From assembly GCF_002835935.1 (NCBI RefSeq), contig NZ_PJCF01000011.1, positions 39,143 through 103,142 of the forward strand: a stretch of 64,000 nucleotides of DNA. The letters run 5' to 3'. The notes under the pieces were generated by a model that saw nothing but the letters and a program-made list of their open reading frames with translations, had not been told where the DNA came from and made no database searches. How positions within the stretch are numbered: the first letter of the stretch is position 1; each line of letters opens with the position of its first letter. The translations under genes were made by a program, and so were the position numbers. Below, in pieces: positions 19,165 to 27,753 of this stretch. This DNA is from Paraglaciecola sp. MB-3u-78 (GTDB lineage Bacteria > Pseudomonadota > Gammaproteobacteria > Enterobacterales > Alteromonadaceae).

Positions 19165-19777
19165 ATGAGAACGTTTTGTCTAGGTTTTATCTTAATGTTA
19201 TTGAATGTCGTCACTGCACAGGCCAAAGAGAACAATGCAGAAATGACTATTGCGGGTTCACAAGTGCGGCTTTTACAATCTAAAATTGTCAAACAAGAAT
19301 ACCAACTGCTGATTAAAACGCCCGCCGGTTATGGGCAATCAGATAAAACCTATCCCGTATATTGGCAGCGAGTATCGTACCAATAACAATAGAGTGTTAA
19401 TGGGTAGTTCATATGGTGGTTTATTTACCTTGTACGCGCTGTTTAACGAACCTAATTTGTTTCGTGGTTATATCCCTACATCGTCAGCATCTGCCTGGGA
19501 TACCAATCATCTTTATTCTTATGCTAAGTCTTTCACCCAGAAGAAACTGACACATCCCATCAGGCTGTACTCAGCCATAGGTGAATTCGATGACTTAATG
19601 CCTGCCTTTGATGATTTGTCGGCATTTTTTGTAAAGCAGAATTTCAAAGGGTTATCTTTTAAGTTTGAACGTATAGCAGGCTTAGGGCATGCCAGTTTCG
19701 ACTCTGCTGTTAGGCCAGAAAAAATGATAATTGAAAAATTTTTTGGTGTTGAGAGCTTCTCACTAATTGAGAAATAG
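19165..19777 (+). pseudogene. Alpha/beta-hydrolase (Fes/IroE-like esterase) with internal deletion and frameshift
   Basis: The first part (19165-about 19365) encodes a signal peptide and the usual start of this esterase family (YQLLIKTPAGYGQSDKTYPV). The rest is in another frame (from about 19360): YIGSEYRTNNNRVLMGSSYG with the nucleophile Ser in GSSYGG, then the His-containing GLGHASF. The 'YVLDG...' to '...FI' middle of the family is missing, so well over 100 codons were lost at the junction near 19355-19365. It was probably the fourth gene of the receptor/phosphatase operon. Confidence 0.85.
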
Positions 19778-19811
19778 CAGGGTGAACGTGACTAGTCTTT
19801 AAAATAGACAA

Positions 19812-19849
19812 AAGCCCAGTGTTTTAGAGAAGCTAAATTATCTGGGCTT
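19812..19849. terminator. Possible long-loop hairpin between convergent genes
   Basis: AAGCCCAG at 19812-19819 and CTGGGCTT at 19842-19849 are perfect complements with a 22-base loop, and A/T-rich tails lie on both sides. It lies between the convergent esterase relic and the sulfotransferase gene. The long loop makes this uncertain. Confidence 0.4.
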
Positions 19850-19980
19850 AAAACTACCTCCCAATAAATGAAAACCTCTGGTGTAATAGATCTAAGCCTG
19901 ACGGGTAAAAATGTGCCATTTGGAACCAGTCGATGAAACGTTGTTCATAACTCACAATTGATACAGTCAGTGCCTATCAG

Positions 19981-21984
19981 TTAACACCTTCCTTGGCACT
20001 TAGATGATTTCTTAGGTTTGCTCAGTGCTTCTTTCAGCGGCTCTAGGTGTGATTCATAATTGCGCCATTGTTCAAGACCACTTTGATAAATGGGTTGGCG
20101 AACTTGCTCAGAGCTTGGAGTTCGAACCGCGCGTTTGTTGCTGTGAAAATCAAGACAAGCTTGCTCAAAAGGAAGGCAGCAATAGTCCAAAATGCGCCGA
20201 ACCTGAGTCTCCAGATCTGCCACCACATCCTCGTACTGTACCCTCAAAATCTTACCGGGCAATGCTTTGTCCCAATGATCCATAATCTCAACATAACTGC
20301 GATAATAGTGTCCAATATCAGCAAGATCATAAGAAAACTGCTGGCCCTCGCCGAATAGCTGTTTAAAACCACTAAAACAACAGGACATAGGATCCCGTCT
20401 CGCATCAATGATTTTGGCGTTAGGCAGAATCAAATGGATAAGGGCAATATGTCGGAAATTGTTCGGCATCTTGTCGATAAAAAACATGGCTCCCTGGCGG
20501 TGATGTTGGGTTTCTTCAACATAAAGCTCGCCCATTTTAGTCAGGTCATCAGTCGATATCTTATTTAGGATGCCAGGGTAACGAGGGGTATCCTGCACCA
20601 CTTTCCGTCCATTCAAGTGGTGCGCTAGACCAATGATATTGGCCAATTCCATGGTCCCGTCGACCTGTGAGTGTGAAGAGAGAATTTGTTCTAAAAGTGT
20701 TGAGCCCGCTCTCGGTAGCCCTACAATAAATATGGGGTCTTGGGCAGGACAACCTGCCTTTTCATTACGTTTGAAAAACGCCGCATCAAAGTTGTTTTTC
20801 TGGATATTAAACGACATATCCAGAGGTTTACTATCATACCGGTCCTGCTCGTTTTTTAACGTGTTGCCACTATGGTAAAAAGAGAATGCTTCGTCAAAAA
20901 GTTCGCTGTCTTCTAGGTCTTTACCGAGGGCAAAGCAAAAGTGAATTTTATCGTTTATCGCTGTTGTAGAACTTGCTTCTTGATCGCGCATTTGCTGACG
21001 TTCTGCGGATGAAAATCGATAAGTTTTGAGATTTGCCAGACTCCAGAACGCATCTCCAAAATCGGGTTTGATTTGATAACTCTTACGATACGCTTGAATA
21101 GCGTCATCAACACGGCCCATTGTTTTTAACGCATGGCCGAGTGTCAGATGGATTGAATAATTGTCTGGATTGTTAAGCAGAACACTCTCAAAGGTCTTGA
21201 TAGCCGCTGCGAAATCCCCTGTAGCTTGTTGGGCATTGCCAAGGCCAATTTTTAAATTTGAATTGTTGGGCTCAGAATCTAGCAGGATTTTTGCTTGCGT
21301 CAGCGCCTTGTTATATTTTTGCCGCTTATGTAAAACATGCACATAATCCAGACGGGCCCTTTTATAGTTGGGTTCAAATTCAAGGCAGCTAGCTAATAAA
21401 AATTCAGCGTCGTCAAGAATTTGAAACTTGTTACCTAACTCAGCCAGCAAACGCATAGCTTCTGGGTGATGGGGATTATCTTTGAGAAAGTGACGACAAA
21501 GCCGTTCTGCACGGTGCAATTGTTTTTGATATATGAGGCTCGAAACCGAGACCAACGCCGGGGGCAAACTAGAGAGCCAATCAACATGCTTCTTAGCTTC
21601 CTGACGGTTCGAATAGTCAGGTTCATCAGCCAACACACGCCAACTTCCAAATAATGCCGGGTTCAAGGCGACGGCTTTTTCAAATGCCGTTATGGCTTTG
21701 GAGGTTTCTCCTAACGCTTTGTGTATAAAACCTTGCTCTTGATGAGCCCTGCCGTGATCGGGTACTTTTACCAAGACTTGGTTAAGATTATCCATGGCTT
21801 GGGTATGTTTTTGCTGTTTACGCTGGCAGACCGCAAGACAATAGATACCTTCAATATGCCCTGGATTTTGGGTAAGCATATTTTCAAGATTTTCAGATGC
21901 TTGGCTTAAGTGGCCTTTATTAATCAATAATTGACACTGTTTAATAACGTGTTCAGGTTGGGTGTTTTTTACTTGATCTGGCAA
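19981..21984 (-). CDS. Tetratricopeptide-repeat sulfotransferase
   Basis: The N-terminal two thirds are TPR units (for example LNQVLVKVPDHGRAHQEQGF and LTLGHALKTMGRVDDAIQAY). The C-terminal third is a sulfotransferase domain with the PAPS 5'-phosphosulfate loop VGLPRAGSTLLEQIL and the 3'-phosphate motif DARRDPMSCCFSGFKQLF. It probably transfers sulfate from PAPS to a protein or glycan. A longer frame begins at ATG 22080, but its first codons lie inside a terminator hairpin of the upstream gene. I therefore prefer a later start such as TTG 21984 (LPDQVKNTQ). The gene follows a truncated TBDR on the same strand. Confidence 0.85.
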   Translation of the reverse strand: MPDQVKNTQPEHVIKQCQLLINKGHLSQASENLENMLTQNPGHIEGIYCLAVCQRKQQKHTQAMDNLNQVLVKVPDHGRAHQEQGFIHKALGETSKAITAFEKAVALNPALFGSWRVLADEPDYSNRQEAKKHVDWLSSLPPALVSVSSLIYQKQLHRAERLCRHFLKDNPHHPEAMRLLAELGNKFQILDDAEFLLASCLEFEPNYKRARLDYVHVLHKRQKYNKALTQAKILLDSEPNNSNLKIGLGNAQQATGDFAAAIKTFESVLLNNPDNYSIHLTLGHALKTMGRVDDAIQAYRKSYQIKPDFGDAFWSLANLKTYRFSSAERQQMRDQEASSTTAINDKIHFCFALGKDLEDSELFDEAFSFYHSGNTLKNEQDRYDSKPLDMSFNIQKNNFDAAFFKRNEKAGCPAQDPIFIVGLPRAGSTLLEQILSSHSQVDGTMELANIIGLAHHLNGRKVVQDTPRYPGILNKISTDDLTKMGELYVEETQHHRQGAMFFIDKMPNNFRHIALIHLILPNAKIIDARRDPMSCCFSGFKQLFGEGQQFSYDLADIGHYYRSYVEIMDHWDKALPGKILRVQYEDVVADLETQVRRILDYCCLPFEQACLDFHSNKRAVRTPSSEQVRQPIYQSGLEQWRNYESHLEPLKEALSKPKKSSKCQGRC

Positions 21985-22040
21985 AATAATATCTCGGTAA
22001 ATATCAGGATACAGTTGATATTGTATATAGAGCACCAAAA

Positions 22041-22077
22041 ATAAAAAAGGGTCGACGTTATTAAACGCCGACCCTTT
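22041..22077 (-). terminator. Terminator of the upstream TonB-dependent receptor gene
   Basis: On the minus strand, AAGGGTCGGCGTT pairs with AACGTCGACCCTT (one G-T pair) and is followed by a T-run (22042-22048). It lies about 30 bases after the receptor stop at 22110 and covers the first codons of the longest possible sulfotransferase frame. Confidence 0.8.
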
Positions 22078-22109
22078 CATGCTTTAAAATGATTGAATAT
22101 CACTTAATG

Positions 22110-23670
22110 CTAATAAGCAAAGTTCACTCTAACACCGACAGTGCGAGGTCGTGTTGGAGAAACTCTGAAAACATTATCGGCGGAACCCGCTGCGACCTGC
22201 CCGAGAGAATCGGTAGCATTGTCAATAAACAACGTTGCTCTCCAGTCATCTTTTGAAAAACTGGCTGACAGGTTGAGCTGATTATAAGACGGCAACTCGA
22301 CACGACCAGCAGCGGCTAGGCTATTAAACCGTGAATCCACCCACTTGTATACGCCTTGGTAAACAGCAGAAAAAGTGCCAATCTTTTGGTAGAAACGTGC
22401 CCCAATCACTGCTTCGAGCTCTGGTGCGTAGGGAAGACTTGAGCCTACAGGTGCAATATTCACAAGTGTCTCTGGAATATCGGTCAATTCTGAGTCGATA
22501 TAGCTAAATGAGCCGAACAGATCTAAGTTGTCTGCCGCAGTCCAATCAAGTTCAAATTCAACACCATTGATTTCGGCCGTTCCAACATTGTCAAAAAATG
22601 AGGTGTTGGCGATAGAGAAATCTAGGATACCTTGCTGAAGGTCGCTGAAGTCGACATTATATATCGCACCGTTAAAGCGCAAAGAATTATCGAGCAACGT
22701 TGATTTCCAGCCAAATTCAAGACTGACCACATCATCAGTATCAAAGGTGGCAGGAATGCCACCAATGCCAGCTGCACGGTTGAATCCGCCGCCTCGGAAA
22801 CCTTCAGAGTAGGTTCCATAAAACATCACGTCGGCATTCATTTTCCAGCGAATATTTCCTTTGAAAATAGTGCCTGACAATGTAGCGGGGCTTAAACCCT
22901 CAAGTCTTGCATCCACATTTGATCCACCATTAGCTTCAGGGCCGGCGGCCCTTTGTCCGAATGACGATTGTCCCATCAAGCCTATATCAATCTCGTAGCG
23001 ACGAGCACCAACGGTGACGGTAACATCGTCAGTCACATCGTAAGCCAATTCGCCAAATATCGATATCTCTTCACGATCGGATTGAAAATCATTGACGAAT
23101 GTGACGCCAGGTGGGCGAGCACTGCCATCTGTATTAGTAAACGCGCCCGGTATGGGGAAGTTAGGTGAGAAACCCGCTTCAATAGACCCCGCATAGGTGA
23201 AGTCAGTTAAAAAGTTGAGTTGTTGATCATCATAGAACACACCACCAATTGCCCGAAAACGATCATCTGCATTAGTTGCGAAACGAATTTCGTGAACACT
23301 ACGTTCCGTTGAAAATTGTTCTGATGTGGTCATCACAGGACTAAAACATTCATCATAAGCTGGATAGGTACAAATGTAGTAAGGAACGAAGGGGCCGACA
23401 TTAACATAACCGGTATAGTCGCTCTGACCTTGAAACGTTCGGTCTGTGAACGATCCGTTGTAGATCACTTCAAGCCCGTTAAGCATCCCATTGACAGTCC
23501 ATTGCGTGAGGTTCACGTTATCATCACCGTTAGTGGGTGAAAAGGTCGCAACATTCAAGTCATCGTCGTCACTGATAGTCGGGTCATATTCAAAAGCACC
23601 TTCAGTATCAAGCTGTTGGCTTGTATGCTGTAGTAACACATCCCAGTCGTCATTGATTTGCCATAATGCC
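22110..23670 (-). pseudogene. TonB-dependent receptor lacking its N-terminal signal, TonB box and plug
   Basis: Only the beta-barrel part remains. The frame enters at about 23670 (ALWQINDDWDVLLQHTSQQL) and ends with the typical TBDR C-terminus VGVRVNFAY. Barrel signatures include EISIFGELAYDVTDDVTVTV and GYSEGFRGGGFNR-type segments (YSEGFRGGGFNRAAG). About 250 residues including the plug are missing, replaced by an oppositely oriented ABC ATPase relic. An ATG at 23637-23639 could start translation, but the product would lack export and TonB coupling. A terminator follows. Confidence 0.85.
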
Positions 23671-23672
23671 TA

Positions 23673-24074
23673 AATCGTGGCGAAGTGGTGGCACTTCTTG
23701 GTGCCAATGGTTCTGGTAAAACTACTACGGTGCAACCGATTTGTGGATTGATTGAATGGGATCAAGGCGAGATTTCCATCGATAACGTCGATACCCGAAC
23801 TTCGTCATCTTTCCAAAACAGATCGGGGCAGTATTAGGTGGCTGTAGAAATACTAACTGGTGTTTAACAGCCATACAACACTTCTCTTGGCTTAGATTTT
23901 AATACGGTTAACGATCTGCAGCTCATCATCAAAGATAGAGTTCAGATGGCAGAGCAGGGGTTTTTAGTGACCAGTCATGACTTGGGCTTTGTCGATAAAA
24001 TTTATGACCGAGTGGTAGTACGCAGAGAAAAGGACAAGAATGAGCACGTTGCAGATGTGGGCGAATTTGATTGA
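23673..24074 (+). pseudogene. Relic of an ABC transporter ATP-binding protein
   Basis: In one frame it reads RGEVVALLGANGSGKTTTV (Walker A) and CGLIEWDQGEISIDNVDTR, then meets stops. Another frame continues with IGAVLGGCRNTNWCLTA. A later frame gives LVTSHDLGFVDKIYDRVVV, the region after Walker B with the switch His. The start, the signature motif and much of the middle are gone, and there are at least two frameshifts. It resembles NatA-type exporters. It abuts the truncated receptor head to head, marking a rearrangement breakpoint near 23670. Confidence 0.8.
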
Positions 24075-24694
24075 TTCGTCCCCTTTGAGCGCAGGCTGTG
24101 TGAAATCTATTAGAAGTTAGAACTTGATGAAATAATTCTACACAAAGCCTAATATTTTGAAGTGAAATTTTATCTTAAAAAACCCACATGCACAGCTAAA
24201 TCGACAATTTAATAAATGTAATTACCCACCGGTCATTAAGAATTCGATTTTTCCATTAGTCTGAGGGAATTATATACGATGGGAGGGTTAGCTTTTCTAA
24301 CCGTTTAAATACCAAGTACACGCTGAAAACTGGTATCTAACGGCGAAAATCGAGCACAGTCTCAGATAAGTCTGTTTGAATAAAAGCAGGTCTGCATCAT
24401 AAACAAAAGCAATATTTAAACAGGTTGGCATAACAGTGGGAGGCGCTTGTTTTGAATTCTGAATCATCTGAAAACAGTTTAGTAATAGACGACATTTCGC
24501 CTATTTTAACTCCCTCAACGATATAAAAGGGATGTCAATATGGAAAGTATTAGGCATGATGTATCTTCATTTTATGAAAAATGACGTTTTATTTTACCCA
24601 TACTCAAATAAATTTTTGCCGTACACTCGATTAATCTCGAAAGTAATTTGTAGCCTTCGATAAAATTCCGTCTAATTACACGAGAAAAAAACGA
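24075..24694. other. Intergenic region before the glycan island
   Basis: No gene is seen. It contains a short match to the GGCTGTGTNAAA end motif at about 24089 and a ~110-bp repeat at 24281-24390 that recurs inverted at 53612-53719. The last 150 bases are AT-rich and probably carry the promoter of the 24695 operon. Confidence 0.5.
24281..24390 (+). repeat. Dispersed ~110-bp repeat, copy 1 (inverted relative to 53612-53719)
   Basis: The complement of this segment matches 53612-53719 at roughly 85-90 percent by eye. Shared blocks include TTATTCAAACAGACTTATCT, GTGCTCGATTTTCGCC and GTTTAGAAAAGCTAA-like ends. No coding function is recognised. Confidence 0.8.
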
Positions 24695-25915
24695 TTGAAA
24701 AAATACAAATATCTAATCCTAGGAGCAGGTCCTAGTGGTTTGGCTGTCGCTCATCGCTTACTTCAGTCTGGTCTGTCAACCAGTGACATTCTCGTGATCG
24801 AGAAAAACGCAGAGACGGGTGGATTGTGTAAATCTCAAATAGTTGATGGCGCTCCGCTCGATACGGGTGGTGGTCATTTCTTGGATGTGAAATACGAGAG
24901 GGTTTTGGAATTCCTGTTCCGCTTTATGCCGAAAGAAGAATGGAATAAGTTCGATCGTATATCTAAAATCAGAATTCACGGTCAGGAAATTGATCATCCC
25001 CTCGAAGCTAACCTTTGGCAACTTCCCAAGGACACGCAAGTTGAATACCTTGAATCAATTGCAAAGGCAGGTTGTGTCAGCGACGAACCGATACCCGATT
25101 CTTTTTCAGATTGGATCGTATGGAAGCTAGGCAATAAGATAGCTGCCGAATATATGCTTCCTTATAACAAGAAAATCTGGTCCATGGATCTAGATAAGCT
25201 TGGAGTCTACTGGCTCCATAAACTTCCCAATGTATCTTTTCGAGAGGTTTTAGAGAGCTGTCTTTACGGAAAACCGCAAGGTCAATTACCCGCACACGGT
25301 ACATTTCTCTATCCTAAAAATCACGGATATGGTGAGCTTTGGAGGCTTATGGGATCTGCGCTTGGGGATTCACTTTTACTCAGTACCGAAGTTATCAATA
25401 TTGATTTGAGTACGGGTTTAGTAAATGGTCAGTGGCAAGCCGAGACCATAATAAACACTATCCCTTGGGCGCATTGGGAAAACTATTGCTCGTTACCCGA
25501 AAACATTACTACTGCTATCTCAAAGTTGAAAAATATTTCGATTGATGTGGAATACAATTCGAATACTCTGACCTCAGATGCCCATTGGATATACGAGCCT
25601 GACGAAAATAAGAGCTATCATCGGCAATTACTCAGATCAAATTTTGCAACTGGGGCAAGAGGCCATTGGACAGAAAGTAATTCCAGCCGTACCTCAGGTT
25701 CTAAGAGCGAAACACACTTTCACAATGAATATGCTTATCCTGTTAACACCAAAGATAAGCCCGAAGCCGTTGCAGTAATTCTAGAGTGGGCCCTTGAAAA
25801 CAGAATTATTGGGCTCGGTCGCTGGGGTAAGTGGGAACATATGAACTCTGATATAGCTGTTTTAGAAGCCCTCCAGCTTGCAGACTCCCTCACTAGTTCG
25901 GAAGCCTCAATTTGA
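24695..25915 (+). CDS. FAD-dependent oxidoreductase, amine-oxidase / UDP-galactopyranose-mutase-like
   Basis: This 406-aa protein has an N-terminal Rossmann FAD-binding motif LILGAGPSGLAVAHRL and the following EKNAETGGLC. A mutase-like GGGHFLDV segment and WxxxLGNKIAAEYMLPYNKKIW are typical of the NAD(P)-binding/protoporphyrinogen-oxidase-like family found in polysaccharide clusters. The substrate is not assignable. It could be a sugar mutase or a lipid-linked sugar oxidoreductase. The start is TTG 24695. Its stop overlaps the start of the glycosyltransferase, so translation is coupled. It is the first gene of the low-GC glycan island. Confidence 0.75.
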   Translation: MKKYKYLILGAGPSGLAVAHRLLQSGLSTSDILVIEKNAETGGLCKSQIVDGAPLDTGGGHFLDVKYERVLEFLFRFMPKEEWNKFDRISKIRIHGQEIDHPLEANLWQLPKDTQVEYLESIAKAGCVSDEPIPDSFSDWIVWKLGNKIAAEYMLPYNKKIWSMDLDKLGVYWLHKLPNVSFREVLESCLYGKPQGQLPAHGTFLYPKNHGYGELWRLMGSALGDSLLLSTEVINIDLSTGLVNGQWQAETIINTIPWAHWENYCSLPENITTAISKLKNISIDVEYNSNTLTSDAHWIYEPDENKSYHRQLLRSNFATGARGHWTESNSSRTSGSKSETHFHNEYAYPVNTKDKPEAVAVILEWALENRIIGLGRWGKWEHMNSDIAVLEALQLADSLTSSEASI

Positions 25916-26598
25916 AAATATCACTTTGCCTTATCGTTTGGAATGAACTGCAAGGCTGTAAATCCGACCTCCCTAAAATACCTAAAGATTGCTTCGATGA
26001 GGTATTTGCTGTGGACGGCGGCAGTACCGACGGGACTGTTGAGTACCTAAAAAAAATGAACATACCAGTTTTCGAGCAGCCCAAACGGGGCCTGAATGCC
26101 GCGTATATTTATGCTAATCAAATCGCAGAAGGTGATGCTGTTGTCGTCTTTTTCCCAAAGGCGACACTTCCACCAGAGGATTTAGCGAAATTCAGACCAC
26201 TGCTGGAACTAGGCAATGACCTTGTTGTGGCCAGCAGAATGATTGTTGGCGCAGTTAATGAAGAAGACGCGCGTTTGCTCAGACCTCGAAAATGGGCGGT
26301 CCTTTGGCTATCAGTATTTGCGGCAGTGGTTTGGTGTAGAGATGGATATCGTGTGCGAGATGTATTGCATGGTGTTAAGGGCTGGACTCGCTGCGCTTTT
26401 GAAAAGATGCAAATACTAGAGGACGGTTTGTCTATCGATATTGAGATGGTTGTTCGTTCATATAGGCTGAAACTACCAAGGGCCGAGTTTGCTACCAACG
26501 AGGGTGGGCGAGAATATGGAGAAACAAATTTTAAGGTCTGGCCGACAGGCAAAAAACTATTGAAATATTTAGTTTTTGAGCTCCAACGCCGTGGATAG
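25912..26598 (+). CDS. Family 2 glycosyltransferase
   Basis: This 228-aa GT-A fold protein has CLIVWNELQGC at the N-terminus, the nucleotide-binding FAVDGGSTDGTVEYL and PKRGLNAAY. A weak DxD position (VFFPKA instead of DxD) is odd. The C-terminal LEDGLSIDIEMVVRSYR fits polyprenol-phosphate-sugar synthase-like GT2 enzymes. There is no clear membrane anchor. The start is TTG 25912, overlapping the preceding stop by 4 bases. The flippase-like gene follows after 8 bases. Likely role: assembly of a lipid-linked sugar. Confidence 0.8.
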   Translation: MKISLCLIVWNELQGCKSDLPKIPKDCFDEVFAVDGGSTDGTVEYLKKMNIPVFEQPKRGLNAAYIYANQIAEGDAVVVFFPKATLPPEDLAKFRPLLELGNDLVVASRMIVGAVNEEDARLLRPRKWAVLWLSVFAAVVWCRDGYRVRDVLHGVKGWTRCAFEKMQILEDGLSIDIEMVVRSYRLKLPRAEFATNEGGREYGETNFKVWPTGKKLLKYLVFELQRRG

Positions 26599-26606
26599 AT
26601 CAATTC

Positions 26607-27581
26607 TTGACTGATTTATTTGCTAGTGCCCTGCATGGACTAAAAACCCCTGTTTTCAAGATTGCAATGGCTGTGGCTGTGATTGGCTTGCTTTTTTATT
26701 TCAATCGCATAGATCTCTCACTGCTAACTTCACTACTGGACACCTGGCCTTGGCTTTTGGCTGCGTTTTTCTGCACATTGCCGCCATTCTTTGTGGTCAG
26801 TTTTAGATTTCAGCTGGTCCTGAATCGAATGGGTGTCAAGGCCTCCTATAAAGAGGCTTTTAGGTGGACGATGATTGGTTCTTTTTTTGATCTTGCGTTA
26901 CCAAGCTCTAACGGAGGCGATGTCGTCAAAGCAGGATATGTTTTAAAAAAGGTCCAGTCAGGAACTAGGACTCGAGCTCTGATGGCCGTTATTTTTGACC
27001 GGACTCTGGGCATTATAGGACTGTTCCTTTTAGCATCTATGGCTGGTCTGGTTGGGTGGTCTTATCTTGCAGGACTGCCCTCGAGAGGTTATGTGATAGC
27101 AAGTGCATTTATACTGGGCATTGGCCCGATTTTGGCTTTTTGGATTTTAGGTTCGCGCTGGCTTTATGAGCGATTAGTTAATAATAACCGTTTATGTTCA
27201 AGCACATGGGGTAGACGTTTTTTAGAATTGATAAGCGCATTTCGCTCAATGCGGGAGAATCCTGCTACACTCGTTATTGCATTAACGCTGTCGATTCTCA
27301 ACCACTCTTTTTGGTGTGTTTCACTGTTATGCATATCTTATGCGGTTGGAAATTCCATCGATCTGGCAATGGGCTTTACAATGTTCCCGATTGCTATTTT
27401 TGGGGGGGTGTTTGGAGTTGCAGGTGGTTTTGGTGTGGGTACGGCAGCATTTGACTTGGTTTATTCAAAACTGCTTATGGTTAATAATGGCGCTCTGGTA
27501 GGACTGATATTTCACCTAATCGGTGCAATATCACGTTTCTTGGGCCTACCTTTCTATCTCGCTTCTAATAGAAATAACTAA
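26607..27581 (+). CDS. Lysylphosphatidylglycerol-synthase-TM / AglD-like flippase-type membrane protein
   Basis: This 324-aa protein has about 7-8 membrane segments. It carries the family pattern SFRFQLVLNRMGVK, FFDLALPSSNGGDVVKAGY and VIFDRTLGIIGLFLLA, then a glycine-rich GGVFGVAGGFGVGTAAFD near the C-terminus. UPF0104/AglD-type proteins are associated with moving or using lipid-linked sugars. The start is TTG 26607. It is the third gene of a tightly spaced operon with the oxidoreductase and glycosyltransferase. Confidence 0.8.
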   Translation: MTDLFASALHGLKTPVFKIAMAVAVIGLLFYFNRIDLSLLTSLLDTWPWLLAAFFCTLPPFFVVSFRFQLVLNRMGVKASYKEAFRWTMIGSFFDLALPSSNGGDVVKAGYVLKKVQSGTRTRALMAVIFDRTLGIIGLFLLASMAGLVGWSYLAGLPSRGYVIASAFILGIGPILAFWILGSRWLYERLVNNNRLCSSTWGRRFLELISAFRSMRENPATLVIALTLSILNHSFWCVSLLCISYAVGNSIDLAMGFTMFPIAIFGGVFGVAGGFGVGTAAFDLVYSKLLMVNNGALVGLIFHLIGAISRFLGLPFYLASNRNN

Positions 27582-27753
27582 TCGACTTTGTTGTATATAG
27601 AGCAACATGAGGTAGTTGAATTCTGTAGGCGCATAACATTTATAAAAGATATCATTCTAGTATTGCCCCGAAATTTTACAATTAGTCTGTATTATGAGGT
27701 GTGAATTCAAATTTGCTTGCCTACTCTGATACAACGAAGAGAATTAGTATCAA

